NCBI GenBank assembly: GCA_913055155.1
Contig: CAJXJR010000010.1
Coordinates: 1 to 64,000, forward strand
Direction: 5' to 3'
DNA: 64,000 nt
DNA from: an uncultured Erythrobacter sp.
GTDB lineage: Bacteria; Pseudomonadota; Alphaproteobacteria; Sphingomonadales; Sphingomonadaceae
Positions within the stretch are counted from its first letter, which is position 1, and every line of letters begins with the position of its first letter. The notes below the pieces were generated by a model. It saw nothing but the letters and a program-made list of their open reading frames with translations. It was not told where the DNA came from and searched no databases. Positions 28,780 to 38,151 of this stretch are shown one piece after another. A program made the translations under genes and the position numbers.

Positions 28780-30330
28780 CTATTCCGCAGCTTCTGCCGC
28801 GGGCTCGACTTCCACCGCTTCTGCCGGAACATGCGAGACGACGATCGCAGGCACGATATAGTCGCCAACGAGTTCCCACGGCTCGGTGTTGGTCGAGGTG
28901 ACCACCACCACGATATTTTCGTCCGGGATCACCGCGATCAACTGGCCCAGCGCGCCGATTGCCATGTAGGCATCGGCCCCCAGGAAGCGCGGTCCTTCCT
29001 CGGCATCATTGAGGTGCCAGTAGAAGCCGTACGCGTAGTCCCCGGCGGCAGTCTGCCGGCGAGTCGATTCCTGCACCCATTCTTCGGAAACAATACGCCG
29101 CCCCTGCCATGTGCCGCCATCCAGCATCATCTGGCCGATCCGCGCGAAGTCCACCGGGCGGATAAAGAACCCGCCCGCCGCATTGGGGGAACCGTCGGCA
29201 AAGTAGGTCCAGCGGACATTCTCGATACCCAGCGGGCGGAGCAGGTGGTCCTCGGCATACCGGTCGTAGGGAACGCCGGTCACTTCCTCCACCAGCTGCG
29301 CTGCCAGGACAGGCAGGCCGTTGTCGTAGTTGTAGTGCAGTGCCGGGGCATGCTCGAGCGGCTGGCTGAACATGAAGTCGACAACGTCCGGCGCGGTGCC
29401 CAGGTCCGCCGGATTGGGAATATGCGCGCCCGATGTCATCGACAGCATCTGTCGCACGGAAACCGGATAGTGCCCGCGCGCCCACATGCTGCCAGCCTGT
29501 TCGGGGAAATAGCTGGTGACCGTGCGATCCAGCTCAAAAGCGTCGTTGTCCCACGCGATGCCCGCCACGGTGGCGGTAATGCTCTTTACCACGGACCATG
29601 TCTGGTGCGCGTCCTCGGGTCCGTTGCCCCAGAAATATTCGGCCAGCACCAGCTTGCCCTCTCGCAGAACCAGTACGCTTTCGGTCTTCGACATGGGCGA
29701 TTGCTGCAGGATGGAATTTACCATCGCCTCCAGCTGAGCCCGGTCCAGCCCGGCCTGTTCTGGGGTTACGCTGACGAAGGTGCCGGTGCCATCCACCGGC
29801 AGGCGATAGGTATAGCTGGTTACCGGCTCGCCCTGCCCGTCAACGCGCGCATGGCGAAAGGCGCTTTCCGCGACCGTGTCCCCTTGTGTCAGCGTTGCCT
29901 GGCGCACGTCCTCGATCCGGCCCGAAAGGCCGGCAGCCCTCGTGATGGCGGCAATGCTTTCGCCGTCGGCGGACAAGGTGCCTTCGACCTGCGCACGGAT
30001 CACGCGGCTGGAGCCGAGCGTGATGGCGGTTTCAAAGGCGAAGTCGCGACCGTCTAGCGCAACGGGATATGCGGTGTCGCCGGGCAGCGCGTGATCGACC
30101 GCCACCAGCGTGCCGTCTTCCGCCTCGCGAAACTCGATGTCGATCAGCGAAGGCAGGCGCACATCGGTGTCCTGGATCAGGCCCACGCCGCTCCATCGCC
30201 CCGCCAGTTCGGCAGCGACCGATGCCGGCGCGGCAGCCTCTTGAGCTTGCGATGCCGCCTGCGGAACGACGGCGAGCGGCACGGCCAGCATCAGTGCTGC
30301 GGCGGTTTGGAAAGTCCACTTTTTCGGCAT
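28780..30330 (-). CDS. Exported serine hydrolase, beta-lactamase/class C-like family
   Basis: Signal peptide; TWSVVKSITATVAGIAW (SxxK), LHYNYDNGLPVLAAQLVEEVTG. Confidence 0.88.
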   Translation of the reverse strand: MPKKWTFQTAAALMLAVPLAVVPQAASQAQEAAAPASVAAELAGRWSGVGLIQDTDVRLPSLIDIEFREAEDGTLVAVDHALPGDTAYPVALDGRDFAFETAITLGSSRVIRAQVEGTLSADGESIAAITRAAGLSGRIEDVRQATLTQGDTVAESAFRHARVDGQGEPVTSYTYRLPVDGTGTFVSVTPEQAGLDRAQLEAMVNSILQQSPMSKTESVLVLREGKLVLAEYFWGNGPEDAHQTWSVVKSITATVAGIAWDNDAFELDRTVTSYFPEQAGSMWARGHYPVSVRQMLSMTSGAHIPNPADLGTAPDVVDFMFSQPLEHAPALHYNYDNGLPVLAAQLVEEVTGVPYDRYAEDHLLRPLGIENVRWTYFADGSPNAAGGFFIRPVDFARIGQMMLDGGTWQGRRIVSEEWVQESTRRQTAAGDYAYGFYWHLNDAEEGPRFLGADAYMAIGALGQLIAVIPDENIVVVVTSTNTEPWELVGDYIVPAIVVSHVPAEAVEVEPAAEAAE

Positions 30331-30360
30331 GCGACAAGGTTCCCGTGAATGCTCGGCTTG

Positions 30361-31815
30361 CTACCCGCCTAGCGGCTCGCGCCGGGCCTGAGCCAGGTAG
30401 GCAGCGACCTGATAGTGATCGATATAGCCACCCGCCTCTGCGGCATGGGTCGCTTCGGTCACGCTGGCGACATAGTCCGCGCGCGTCGGATAGAGTTCGC
30501 GCAGCCGCTCTGCGGAGAACGGCTCGGTCGAACCGCGCAGTCCTGCGGTGGCATTCAACCCCTGGATGGCCGCGGTGTACCTTGCTGTCGGAACTTCCAT
30601 CTCGGGCAGGCGCACGCCGCCACGGGCATTGCCGTATTCGTCTCGCACAACCTGTGGGCGACCGTCTGCCATTTCGATTTCGATGAACTCGGCCCGCGGC
30701 GGCTGCGTGCCCCGCATCATCCAGCCAACCATGTGCTGCAGTGCCGCGTCAGAACTCGGCTCCCACATCACCCGGCTGCCGTATTCAAGATCGTCGCCCG
30801 TCAGCCCGTCCCGTTCGCGCAAGCGCGCAAGGTAGGCGTCGAAAGCCTGTGGTACGTGCGAGGCGCCTGCCACCTCCCAGTACCGGAAACGATCCGTATC
30901 GGGCTGGCGGCTGCGGTAGTACATCAGCGCCTCTGTCTCGGAATTGACGGCGAACACCGGTACATCGAGATCGTCGCGAAAGCGGCTGGGGATGAAGACC
31001 CGGTCGGGCGATGGCGTGCCGGCACTGGGATCGAGCACGCCGTCTCCGAAGCCGAAGCCCAGGCCGAAACCGATCGTCGGATGATAGCCGTCGAATACCC
31101 TTGCGATCGGATGCACGGCATTGATGTAGGAAAGAAGCCGTCCGGCTGACTGCGAAGCGCCGGTGGCTATGATCTTGCGGACGTCGAGCCCTTGCCACGG
31201 GTCGATACCATCGCGCGGACGCTGCGGGCCGAGCGCACGGCCCGCCTGGCTCAGGATGTCGTACGACAGGCCGTCACCGGGAATGGATAGCGTGCCGTAG
31301 CGTTCCGGATCCCAAGCCCTCAGCGCCTGCGGGGCGACCTGCGTGCCGTGCACGCCAACCTGCTGGCAAGTGACGAATGCCAGCGCGAAACCTTCATTGT
31401 AAAGCGCATCCGACAGCTGCCCGATTGTGGAGGTGTCATAGCCTGCCGTGACATTCAGCCATTCCAGGATCACGACGCCGTTGAACCTGGCCGGATCGAC
31501 AGGGCGGCGGATCAGCATGCGCGTCTTGTAAGGAGAGCTTTCACCCGGCTCGACAGTCCACTTGCCGTCGGGTGTAGTCTCGCCAATGGGGCGGTAGCGC
31601 GTTGCCGTGCCTTCCAGGAAGTATTCCTCCTCGACATAGCCCAGATCGCAGATGTCGCCCAGGCAGGCGGTAAACGGATGGCCGCGCCAACCACCGGTGA
31701 CCGGGCCGGTCACTGTCGGCACGTGGTGCGCTGCCATTGCCGGTGCGATGCCGCCCATAGCTGAAATACCTGCGCTCACCGCGATCCCTTCCAGTACGTT
31801 GCGCCTGCTGACCAT
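30361..31815 (-). CDS. Alpha/beta-hydrolase domain protein, Tat-type signal
   Basis: MVSRRNVLEGIAVSAGISAMGGIAPAMAAH; KIIATGASQSAGRLLSYINAVHP (GxSxSxG). Confidence 0.82.
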   Translation of the reverse strand: MVSRRNVLEGIAVSAGISAMGGIAPAMAAHHVPTVTGPVTGGWRGHPFTACLGDICDLGYVEEEYFLEGTATRYRPIGETTPDGKWTVEPGESSPYKTRMLIRRPVDPARFNGVVILEWLNVTAGYDTSTIGQLSDALYNEGFALAFVTCQQVGVHGTQVAPQALRAWDPERYGTLSIPGDGLSYDILSQAGRALGPQRPRDGIDPWQGLDVRKIIATGASQSAGRLLSYINAVHPIARVFDGYHPTIGFGLGFGFGDGVLDPSAGTPSPDRVFIPSRFRDDLDVPVFAVNSETEALMYYRSRQPDTDRFRYWEVAGASHVPQAFDAYLARLRERDGLTGDDLEYGSRVMWEPSSDAALQHMVGWMMRGTQPPRAEFIEIEMADGRPQVVRDEYGNARGGVRLPEMEVPTARYTAAIQGLNATAGLRGSTEPFSAERLRELYPTRADYVASVTEATHAAEAGGYIDHYQVAAYLAQARREPLGG

Positions 31816-31846
31816 GACACTTGCTCCCTTCACCTGTCGCTACGGA

Positions 31847-32719
31847 TCAGTCGTCCGCGAGCAGGTGTTTTGTTTCGACAACCGACCAGACGTCAGCAGC
31901 GCAGGTCGAACAGATTTCCTCGTGCAGCCGTTCGATGGCGCGCCGGTCTCCGCGCAGCGTACCGTCGAACCAGCTTTCCGCCATTTCGGAGACGGTCCGC
32001 ACGACGCTGGGCGTGATCGAGACGAAACCGTGGTCGCCGGCGAAGCGGCCCACCACCAGCATCGGAACGCCTTCGGGGATCAGCGAGAAATCCTGGCTGG
32101 CCGGCGCACGCGCCATGTCCTCTTCCCCGCCCACGACGTACATCAGCGGAGCTGTGATAGTGCCCATGATCGCCGCCTTGTCTTGCATGCTTGCCACCGG
32201 CCCGATGCTGCCGCCGCTGAGAATGAAAATCGCGGCGATGCGATCATCGCGCGATGCCAGCGCAGTGGAAGTGATTCCACCGCAAGAGTTGCCCGCAAGC
32301 GCAATTCGCTCGCCGTCCAGCTGGCCGGCGTAGCGGCCCTGCCGATCGGCTGCGGCAGCAGCTGCCCAGTCGACCGCCCGCTCCAGGTCATCGTCGGTAT
32401 AGTGTGGGCTCTGGTCCCCAGGCCGCCTGGATACCCAGCTGCCTGCCGCCTCGCCCGTCGCGATCACCACGTAGCCGTCTGCCGCCAGCCGTTCGATGAT
32501 CGGCAGCCACGGCGTGTGGTTCATCGCGCAAGCACCATTGCCCCAGATCACGACCGGGGCAGGACCCGCGTCCGTTGCGGCCGGACGATAGATCGTGAAG
32601 CCGGGCAGGCCCTCATCGGTCTCCGATAGGATGACGGCTGCCTCGTGGGCCGCGGCTGGCTGAACGGACACCAGGCTCGCTAGCATGGCTGCGGTGACGG
32701 AAAGAAGCGTGTTCTTCAT
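31847..32719 (-). CDS. Exported alpha/beta hydrolase (dienelactone hydrolase-like)
   Basis: Signal peptide MKNTLLSVTAAMLASLVSVQPAAAHEA; ALAGNSCGGITSTALASRDDRIAAIFILSGG; FAGDHGFVS. Confidence 0.82.
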   Translation of the reverse strand: MKNTLLSVTAAMLASLVSVQPAAAHEAAVILSETDEGLPGFTIYRPAATDAGPAPVVIWGNGACAMNHTPWLPIIERLAADGYVVIATGEAAGSWVSRRPGDQSPHYTDDDLERAVDWAAAAAADRQGRYAGQLDGERIALAGNSCGGITSTALASRDDRIAAIFILSGGSIGPVASMQDKAAIMGTITAPLMYVVGGEEDMARAPASQDFSLIPEGVPMLVVGRFAGDHGFVSITPSVVRTVSEMAESWFDGTLRGDRRAIERLHEEICSTCAADVWSVVETKHLLADD

Positions 32720-32739
32720 GCAATTTCTCCAGCGCTGGA

Positions 32740-33324
32740 TCAGGCGGGGGGCAGGTCCTGCCCGAAGATCACCGCTTCACACTGCGCCATCAGCGCCTCG
32801 TTCTGGGCGTCCACCAGCGTGGGCGCGACGCGGATGTAGGAGTAGGCGACGACGGCGCGCGCCTCAGCCTCGGCCTGCGGCACGCCAGAGGCGGTGATCA
32901 GCTGCTGGAGATATTCCAGCCGCAGGCGGTCGACTTCTTCCAGCGCCGCCTTGGCGCGATCGTCGCGGCGTCCCCACAAGCGGACGGAAAGCTCTACCTC
33001 GGCCGCCTGGTTCGCCTTGCGTCCGGCAAAGGGAACACGCAGCAGCTTCTCCAGCCGCGCACGCGGATCGCCCTTGCGCTCCAGCCGGTCGATAAGGTCC
33101 AGCGTTGCGCGCTTGCGCCACAGTTCTAGTATGGCACCGTAGAGCTCGTCACGATCCTGGAAGTGCCAGTAGAAGCTGCCCTTGGTTACGCCCAACTTGG
33201 CAGCCAGTTGCTCAACCCGGACGCTTTCGATGCCATGTTCCGCCAGTTGCCTCAACGCGGCATTTATCCAGGCCTCACGATCCAATCGCGTGCTGGTACT
33301 GCGCTTCTTCGTCGCCGCCGGCAT
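32740..33324 (-). CDS. TetR-family transcriptional regulator
   Basis: DREAWINAALRQLAEHGIESVRVEQLAAKLGVTKGSFYWHFQDRDELYGAILELWRKRATLDLIDRLE. Confidence 0.92.
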   Translation of the reverse strand: MPAATKKRSTSTRLDREAWINAALRQLAEHGIESVRVEQLAAKLGVTKGSFYWHFQDRDELYGAILELWRKRATLDLIDRLERKGDPRARLEKLLRVPFAGRKANQAAEVELSVRLWGRRDDRAKAALEEVDRLRLEYLQQLITASGVPQAEAEARAVVAYSYIRVAPTLVDAQNEALMAQCEAVIFGQDLPPA

Positions 33325-33386
33325 ATGCACTCCCCTCTTCGTCTTGCCGGGAGCATAACACCATGCTTGCGGCTGTCCATTCAACA

Positions 33387-33400
33387 ATACGTTGTCGTAT
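33387..33400. promoter_or_regulatory. Dyad ATACG-TTGT-CGTAT (candidate TetR operator)
   Basis: Perfect inverted repeat about 63 bp upstream of the likely TetR start, in the divergent region with the HgdB operon. Confidence 0.6.
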
Positions 33401-33481
33401 GTGATAAATTGTCACCATCCATGAGCGGTTCGTCCGCGTGCGTTGCTCCAAAAGGGGGATGGTGGGCCGATGCGTAAAAAC

Positions 33482-33495
33482 ATTCGCTAGCGTAT
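33482..33495. promoter_or_regulatory. Dyad ATTCG-CTAG-CGTAT (one mismatch; second candidate operator)
   Basis: Same motif architecture, upstream of the HgdB operon at 33605. Confidence 0.5.
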
Positions 33496-33604
33496 CTTGA
33501 CCAGCCCGCCTTACCAAATCTATTGGGAGAAAGACCACGAAACCCGAGGCCCAACACGCGCAAACTGCGCGCAGGCCTTAAAGGAATACGCCAAGGGGAG
33601 CAGG

Positions 33605-34759
33605 ATGGCAGACACGATTATCGAGCGCTTCCACGATGCCTTTGCGAATCCGCATCAGGCGGCGCACGAGTGGAAATCCCATACGGGTGGGAAGGTTGTC
33701 GGCTGTATCGGCGCGGATGTCCCGTTCGAGATGATAGCTGCCGCCGGCATGCTGCCCGTGCGCATCATCGGCCGCCCCCAGGACCCTACCGATCGTATTG
33801 CCCCTTATGTCGGCGAAGGCGTGGATCCGGGCGCGCGCTCGATTGCGGAACGACTGATCGACGGGACATACGACTATGTCGATCACGTCGTCATCTGCTC
33901 CAAGCCGGAACTTTACGGATCGCTCTATGAATTCATGCTCGAATCGCGCCGCGTACATGGTGATGTCGGCCTGCCGATCCCCACGCTGTTCGACTTCTTC
34001 CGCTCCACCAAGCTGACCGCCAGCCTGTTCGATCGCGAGACTCTGAGGCGCTTCCGGCGGCAACTCGCAGACTGGTCGGGCAACGAGGTTGGCGATGCCG
34101 CGCTGGAAGAGGCCATCGCCGGATACAACGAGGCGCGCGCGCTGCTTGCCAAGGTCAACGCCCTGCGCTGCGGTGATACGCCCCGGCTTAGCGGGACCGA
34201 TGGCCTCGCCGTCAACGCCAGCCACTGCCTGATCCCGCGGGAAGACCATGTCGCCATGATGCGCGAACTGCTGCAATCGGCAGAAAGCCTGCCGGTTCGC
34301 AGGGGAATCCCGGTTATCTATTCCGGAACGGCCACGGAGCGGACCGAGATCTATGCCGCCATCGAAGCCGGCGGCGCACAGATCGTGGCGGACGATCAGG
34401 AATTCGGCTCCAGCGCGGTCGAGACGATGGCCGATCCCGATGCCCCCAGCCCGATCGACGCCTTGTGCGATCGCATCCAGCTTGGTGCGCCACGCGCCCT
34501 TGGCAGTCTGGTCCATCACCGCGCCGACTATGTCGCCGGATTGGCCGGGCGGACCGGCGCAAGCGCCGTGCTGTTCCATATCCTCGCCATCGACCATCCC
34601 TCGGCGCTGGACTATCCGCGTCTGCGCGACCGGCTGGCCGCGGCAGGTATTCCGTCCACCGAATACGGCCCACGCCTGTATAACGATGCGGACTTCGCGC
34701 CGCTGACCGAGCAGACGCAGGAATTCCTTGCCACCCTTGGCGAGCACGCCCCGGCCTGA
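33605..34759 (+). CDS. 2-hydroxyacyl-CoA dehydratase-family subunit (HgdB-like), atypical cysteine pattern
   Basis: MADTIIERFHDAFANPHQAAHEWKSHTGGKVVGCIGADVPFEMIAAAGMLPVRIIG...YDYVDHVVICSKPELYGSLYEFMLE...ALDYPRLRDRLAAAGIPSTEYG. Confidence 0.85.
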   Translation: MADTIIERFHDAFANPHQAAHEWKSHTGGKVVGCIGADVPFEMIAAAGMLPVRIIGRPQDPTDRIAPYVGEGVDPGARSIAERLIDGTYDYVDHVVICSKPELYGSLYEFMLESRRVHGDVGLPIPTLFDFFRSTKLTASLFDRETLRRFRRQLADWSGNEVGDAALEEAIAGYNEARALLAKVNALRCGDTPRLSGTDGLAVNASHCLIPREDHVAMMRELLQSAESLPVRRGIPVIYSGTATERTEIYAAIEAGGAQIVADDQEFGSSAVETMADPDAPSPIDALCDRIQLGAPRALGSLVHHRADYVAGLAGRTGASAVLFHILAIDHPSALDYPRLRDRLAAAGIPSTEYGPRLYNDADFAPLTEQTQEFLATLGEHAPA

Positions 34760-34769
34760 GGAAAAAGAC

Positions 34770-36110
34770 ATGACTGACGCAGCCAACACCGCCGCCAAGC
34801 CTTTGGCCAACCCCAGTTCGAGCCAGGAGTTCGCCAAGGACAACGCTCGCTATAACCGCGCCTGGTTTGCCGACCTGCAAAAGCGCGTCGCCGCCGGTGA
34901 GCCCTTCGCGTACGTGCATATCAACGTGCCGCTGGAAATTTTCCGCGCCATGGGCATCCACGTGGTCGTCAACCAGTGGTGGTCATCCGTGGTCGGCGCC
35001 AAGCGCAAGACGCTGCGGTACAAGAACATGCTGAAAGAGCGCGGCTATCGTGACAACATGTGCGACTATTGCTCCAGCGGCCTCGCCTCGCTGATGGAGA
35101 CCGACCCGGAGGAAGCGCCGTGGGGCGGCCTGCCGCGTCCGAATGTGATTGTATCGGGCAATGCCTGTCCCGGCATCGAGAAGATTTTCGACCTGTTCTC
35201 TGAAGAATACGGCATTCCGCATTTCTCGATCGATCCGGCAACCAGCCCGGTAAGCATTTCCGATGTCGTGTCCGACCTCTCGGAAAACTGGGACAAGCAT
35301 TACGACGACCGCATGATCGACACTTATGTCGAACAGTATCGCGGCCTGATAGCCTTCCTCGAGCAGGAAACGGGGCAAACGTTAGACTACACCAAGTTCC
35401 GCGAGATCATGGCGCTAGCGGACGAACACGAGACCTACTATCAGAAGACTCGCGATCTGATCATCCAGTCGCGCCCCACCCCGCTGAACATTGCCGACCA
35501 GTTACCCGCCACGGTCATTCCGCAATGGCATCGTGGCACCGAATGGGGCCGCGATCGTGCCAAGGTCTTCTACGAGAACACCAGGGCACTAGTGGACGCC
35601 GGACATGTCGCCTGCGAAAACGAGAAATACCGCCTCATGTGGCTCGGCGTGGGCCTGTGGCAGAACCTGGGATTCTACAACTATTTCGCCGAAAAATATG
35701 GCGCGGTGTTTTCGTGGAACGAATACCTGGCGCTGGCTGCCGACGGCTACCGCGTGGCCGACAAGGGCGATCCGCTGGAGACCGTGGCCGCGCGCATGGT
35801 CAACGTGATGACCGTGGTTCGCAACGATCAGTGGTATCTCGATCAGGCGATTGCCGCCGAACTTGATGGCGTGGTGCTGATGGGCATCGGCGCCTCCGAC
35901 GAAGGCGGCACCTGCGGCTACAGCTTCTCGCGCCCTTCCACCACGATTGCCCTGCTGCGCCGCGCCGGTATTCCGGTTTGCGAGATCCAGGGCGATCCCG
36001 TGAACCCTGCACGCTTCGATGAAGAGGGTATCAAGGCGCAGATCGGCAAGTTCCTGGAAGACGAAGTTGCCCCCTGGCAGGCCGCTGGCCGGCCGCTAAA
36101 CAAGATCTAA
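34770..36110 (+). CDS. 2-hydroxyacyl-CoA dehydratase-family subunit (HgdB/BcrC-like), cysteines largely retained
   Basis: VPLEIFRAMGIHVVVNQWWSSVVGAK...DNMCDYCSSGLASLMETDPEEAPWGGLPRPNVIVSGNACPGIEKIFDLFSEEYG...GIPVCEIQGDPVNPARFDEEGIKAQIGKFLE. Confidence 0.88.
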   Translation: MTDAANTAAKPLANPSSSQEFAKDNARYNRAWFADLQKRVAAGEPFAYVHINVPLEIFRAMGIHVVVNQWWSSVVGAKRKTLRYKNMLKERGYRDNMCDYCSSGLASLMETDPEEAPWGGLPRPNVIVSGNACPGIEKIFDLFSEEYGIPHFSIDPATSPVSISDVVSDLSENWDKHYDDRMIDTYVEQYRGLIAFLEQETGQTLDYTKFREIMALADEHETYYQKTRDLIIQSRPTPLNIADQLPATVIPQWHRGTEWGRDRAKVFYENTRALVDAGHVACENEKYRLMWLGVGLWQNLGFYNYFAEKYGAVFSWNEYLALAADGYRVADKGDPLETVAARMVNVMTVVRNDQWYLDQAIAAELDGVVLMGIGASDEGGTCGYSFSRPSTTIALLRRAGIPVCEIQGDPVNPARFDEEGIKAQIGKFLEDEVAPWQAAGRPLNKI

Positions 36111-36121
36111 GAGGATATCTC

Positions 36122-37333
36122 ATGCCAAAGGCACTAGACGGCGTTCGCATCGTAGAATTCGGCCACGTTTTCGCCGGCCCCTTTGCCACCTTCTATCTCG
36201 CCTCGCTCGGGGCAGAGGTCATCAAGGTCGAAGCGACGCAGGGTGGTGACGCCATGCGCTATTACGGCAATGATCGCCGCTATGACGGCATGGCCCCGCA
36301 CTTCATCGCGGCGAACGCCGGCAAGAAAGCAATCAGCATAGACCTGAAATCGCCGGAAGGCATGGAGGTGGCAAAGAAGCTGATTGCCAGCGCCGACGTC
36401 GTTGTCGAGAATTACCGCCCCGGTTCGATGCGCCGTCTCGGTCTTGGCTACGAACAGGCGAAGGAACTGCGGTCAGACATCATCTATTGTTCGGTCTCCG
36501 GCTACGGCCAGACTGGCACTGATCGTGACAATGCCGCGATCGACAACATCGTGCAGGCCACCAGCGGCATGATGCAGTTGAACGGCGGCGACGAGGATCC
36601 GCACCTCACCACCTTCACCGTGGTCGACAGCTACACGGCAACGCTTGCGGCCATGTCGATCCTCACCGCGCTGCTGCAGCGCCAGAAAGATGGTATGCCG
36701 CAATATATCGACGTGGCCATGCGCGATTCCGCCATTACGCTGATGGCCAGCGCCGCCGGTCCGCTGCTGGTAACGGGCGAAATGCCCACGGTTTCGAAGG
36801 GTCGTGGCATTTCCAATTCGCCGGGCACGGGCCTGTTCAAGACGAAGGATGGCCGCTTCCTCTCACTCGGTATCGTGCAGGATGGCCAGTTCAGGGGCTT
36901 CTGCAAGGTGCTGGGGCGCGACGATCTGCTGAATAATCCGGCGTACGAAACACGCGTTGGCCGTGCCGAGAACCGCGACTACCTTGTTGGGGAAATCACC
37001 AAGGAAGTTGCCGCGCGCGATGCCGACGAGCTCGAGAAGCTGCTGAACGATGCGCAGCTGGCCGCCGGCGTCGTGCGCCGCCTTGACGAGGTGGTGGCCA
37101 ACGGAGAGCTGAAGGAACGTGGCCTGATCCAGTCGATGAACTTCCCCGGCCTGCCGGATAGCGAAGACATTGAGGTCATCAACATCGGCTTCAAGTTCGA
37201 ACACGACGGCCCCGAAGTGACAGGCCCTGCCCCGTGGAAGGGCGAGCACAGCCTCGCCGTCCTGGAGGAGCTTGGATATTCCGAGGACGAACGCGCGAAG
37301 CTGGTGGAAACCGGCGCGATTGCCCAGAAGTAA
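36122..37333 (+). CDS. CaiB/BaiF family CoA-transferase
   Basis: MPKALDGVRIVEFGHVFAGPFATFYLASLGAEVIKVEATQGGDAMRYYG; candidate Asp in TVVDSYT. Confidence 0.93.
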   Translation: MPKALDGVRIVEFGHVFAGPFATFYLASLGAEVIKVEATQGGDAMRYYGNDRRYDGMAPHFIAANAGKKAISIDLKSPEGMEVAKKLIASADVVVENYRPGSMRRLGLGYEQAKELRSDIIYCSVSGYGQTGTDRDNAAIDNIVQATSGMMQLNGGDEDPHLTTFTVVDSYTATLAAMSILTALLQRQKDGMPQYIDVAMRDSAITLMASAAGPLLVTGEMPTVSKGRGISNSPGTGLFKTKDGRFLSLGIVQDGQFRGFCKVLGRDDLLNNPAYETRVGRAENRDYLVGEITKEVAARDADELEKLLNDAQLAAGVVRRLDEVVANGELKERGLIQSMNFPGLPDSEDIEVINIGFKFEHDGPEVTGPAPWKGEHSLAVLEELGYSEDERAKLVETGAIAQK

Positions 37334-37353
37334 GCAAGGTTCAGGAGCACGAG

Positions 37354-38142
37354 ATGGCAGACTACAGCGAATTTGCGGGCAAGACGGTTTTCGTCGCCGG
37401 CGGCACCAGCGGCATCAACCTGGGGATTGCGCAGCAATATGCCGCAGCCGGCGCGAAGGTTGCCGTACTCAGCCGCAACCCGGAAAAGGTAGATGCGGCA
37501 GTGCAGGGCCTGCTTGAACTGTCCGATGGCCATATCGGTTTTGCCGCCGACGTGCGTGATCGCGAGGCGGTGGACAAGGCGCTGGACGGGGCGTCCGAAG
37601 CCTTCGGCAAGCTCGACATCGTGATTTCGGGCGCGGCGGGCAATTTCATCGTCTCGGCCGAGGATATCTCCGCCAACGGGTTCAAGACCGTGGTCGATAT
37701 CGACCTGATCGGGACCTTCAACGTGTTCCACTCCGCCTTCAAGCACATGAACACGCCCGGTGCCTCGATGATCGCCATCTCCGCCCCGCAAGCTTACAGC
37801 CCGCAGTGGGGCCAGGTGCATGTCTGCGCGGCCAAGGCAGGGGTGAACATGCTGGTGAAGTGCCTGGCGCTGGAATGGGGCCACAAGGGCATTCGCGTGA
37901 ACGGCATCTCACCGGGCCTGATCGGGGACACAGAAGGTCGCAAGCGCCTGTTCCCTTCCGAGGAGATCGAGAAGCGTTTCCTGAACGATCTTCCCGCCGG
38001 TCGACTGGGCCTGAAGTCCGATATCGCCAATGCCGCCATGTACATGTCGAGCGCGGCGGGCAATTTCGTGAACGGGATCATCATGGATTGCGACGGCGGC
38101 CTGTCGCTTGTCCAGGGCGGCTACACCTTCCGCGAGGAATAG
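37354..38142 (+). CDS. SDR-family oxidoreductase (2,4-dienoyl-CoA reductase-like)
   Basis: GKTVFVAGGTSGINLGIAQQYAAAGAKVAVLSRNPEK...GAAGNFIVSAEDISANGFKTVVDIDLIGTFNV. Confidence 0.88.
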   Translation: MADYSEFAGKTVFVAGGTSGINLGIAQQYAAAGAKVAVLSRNPEKVDAAVQGLLELSDGHIGFAADVRDREAVDKALDGASEAFGKLDIVISGAAGNFIVSAEDISANGFKTVVDIDLIGTFNVFHSAFKHMNTPGASMIAISAPQAYSPQWGQVHVCAAKAGVNMLVKCLALEWGHKGIRVNGISPGLIGDTEGRKRLFPSEEIEKRFLNDLPAGRLGLKSDIANAAMYMSSAAGNFVNGIIMDCDGGLSLVQGGYTFREE

Positions 38143-38151
38143 ATCACCACC

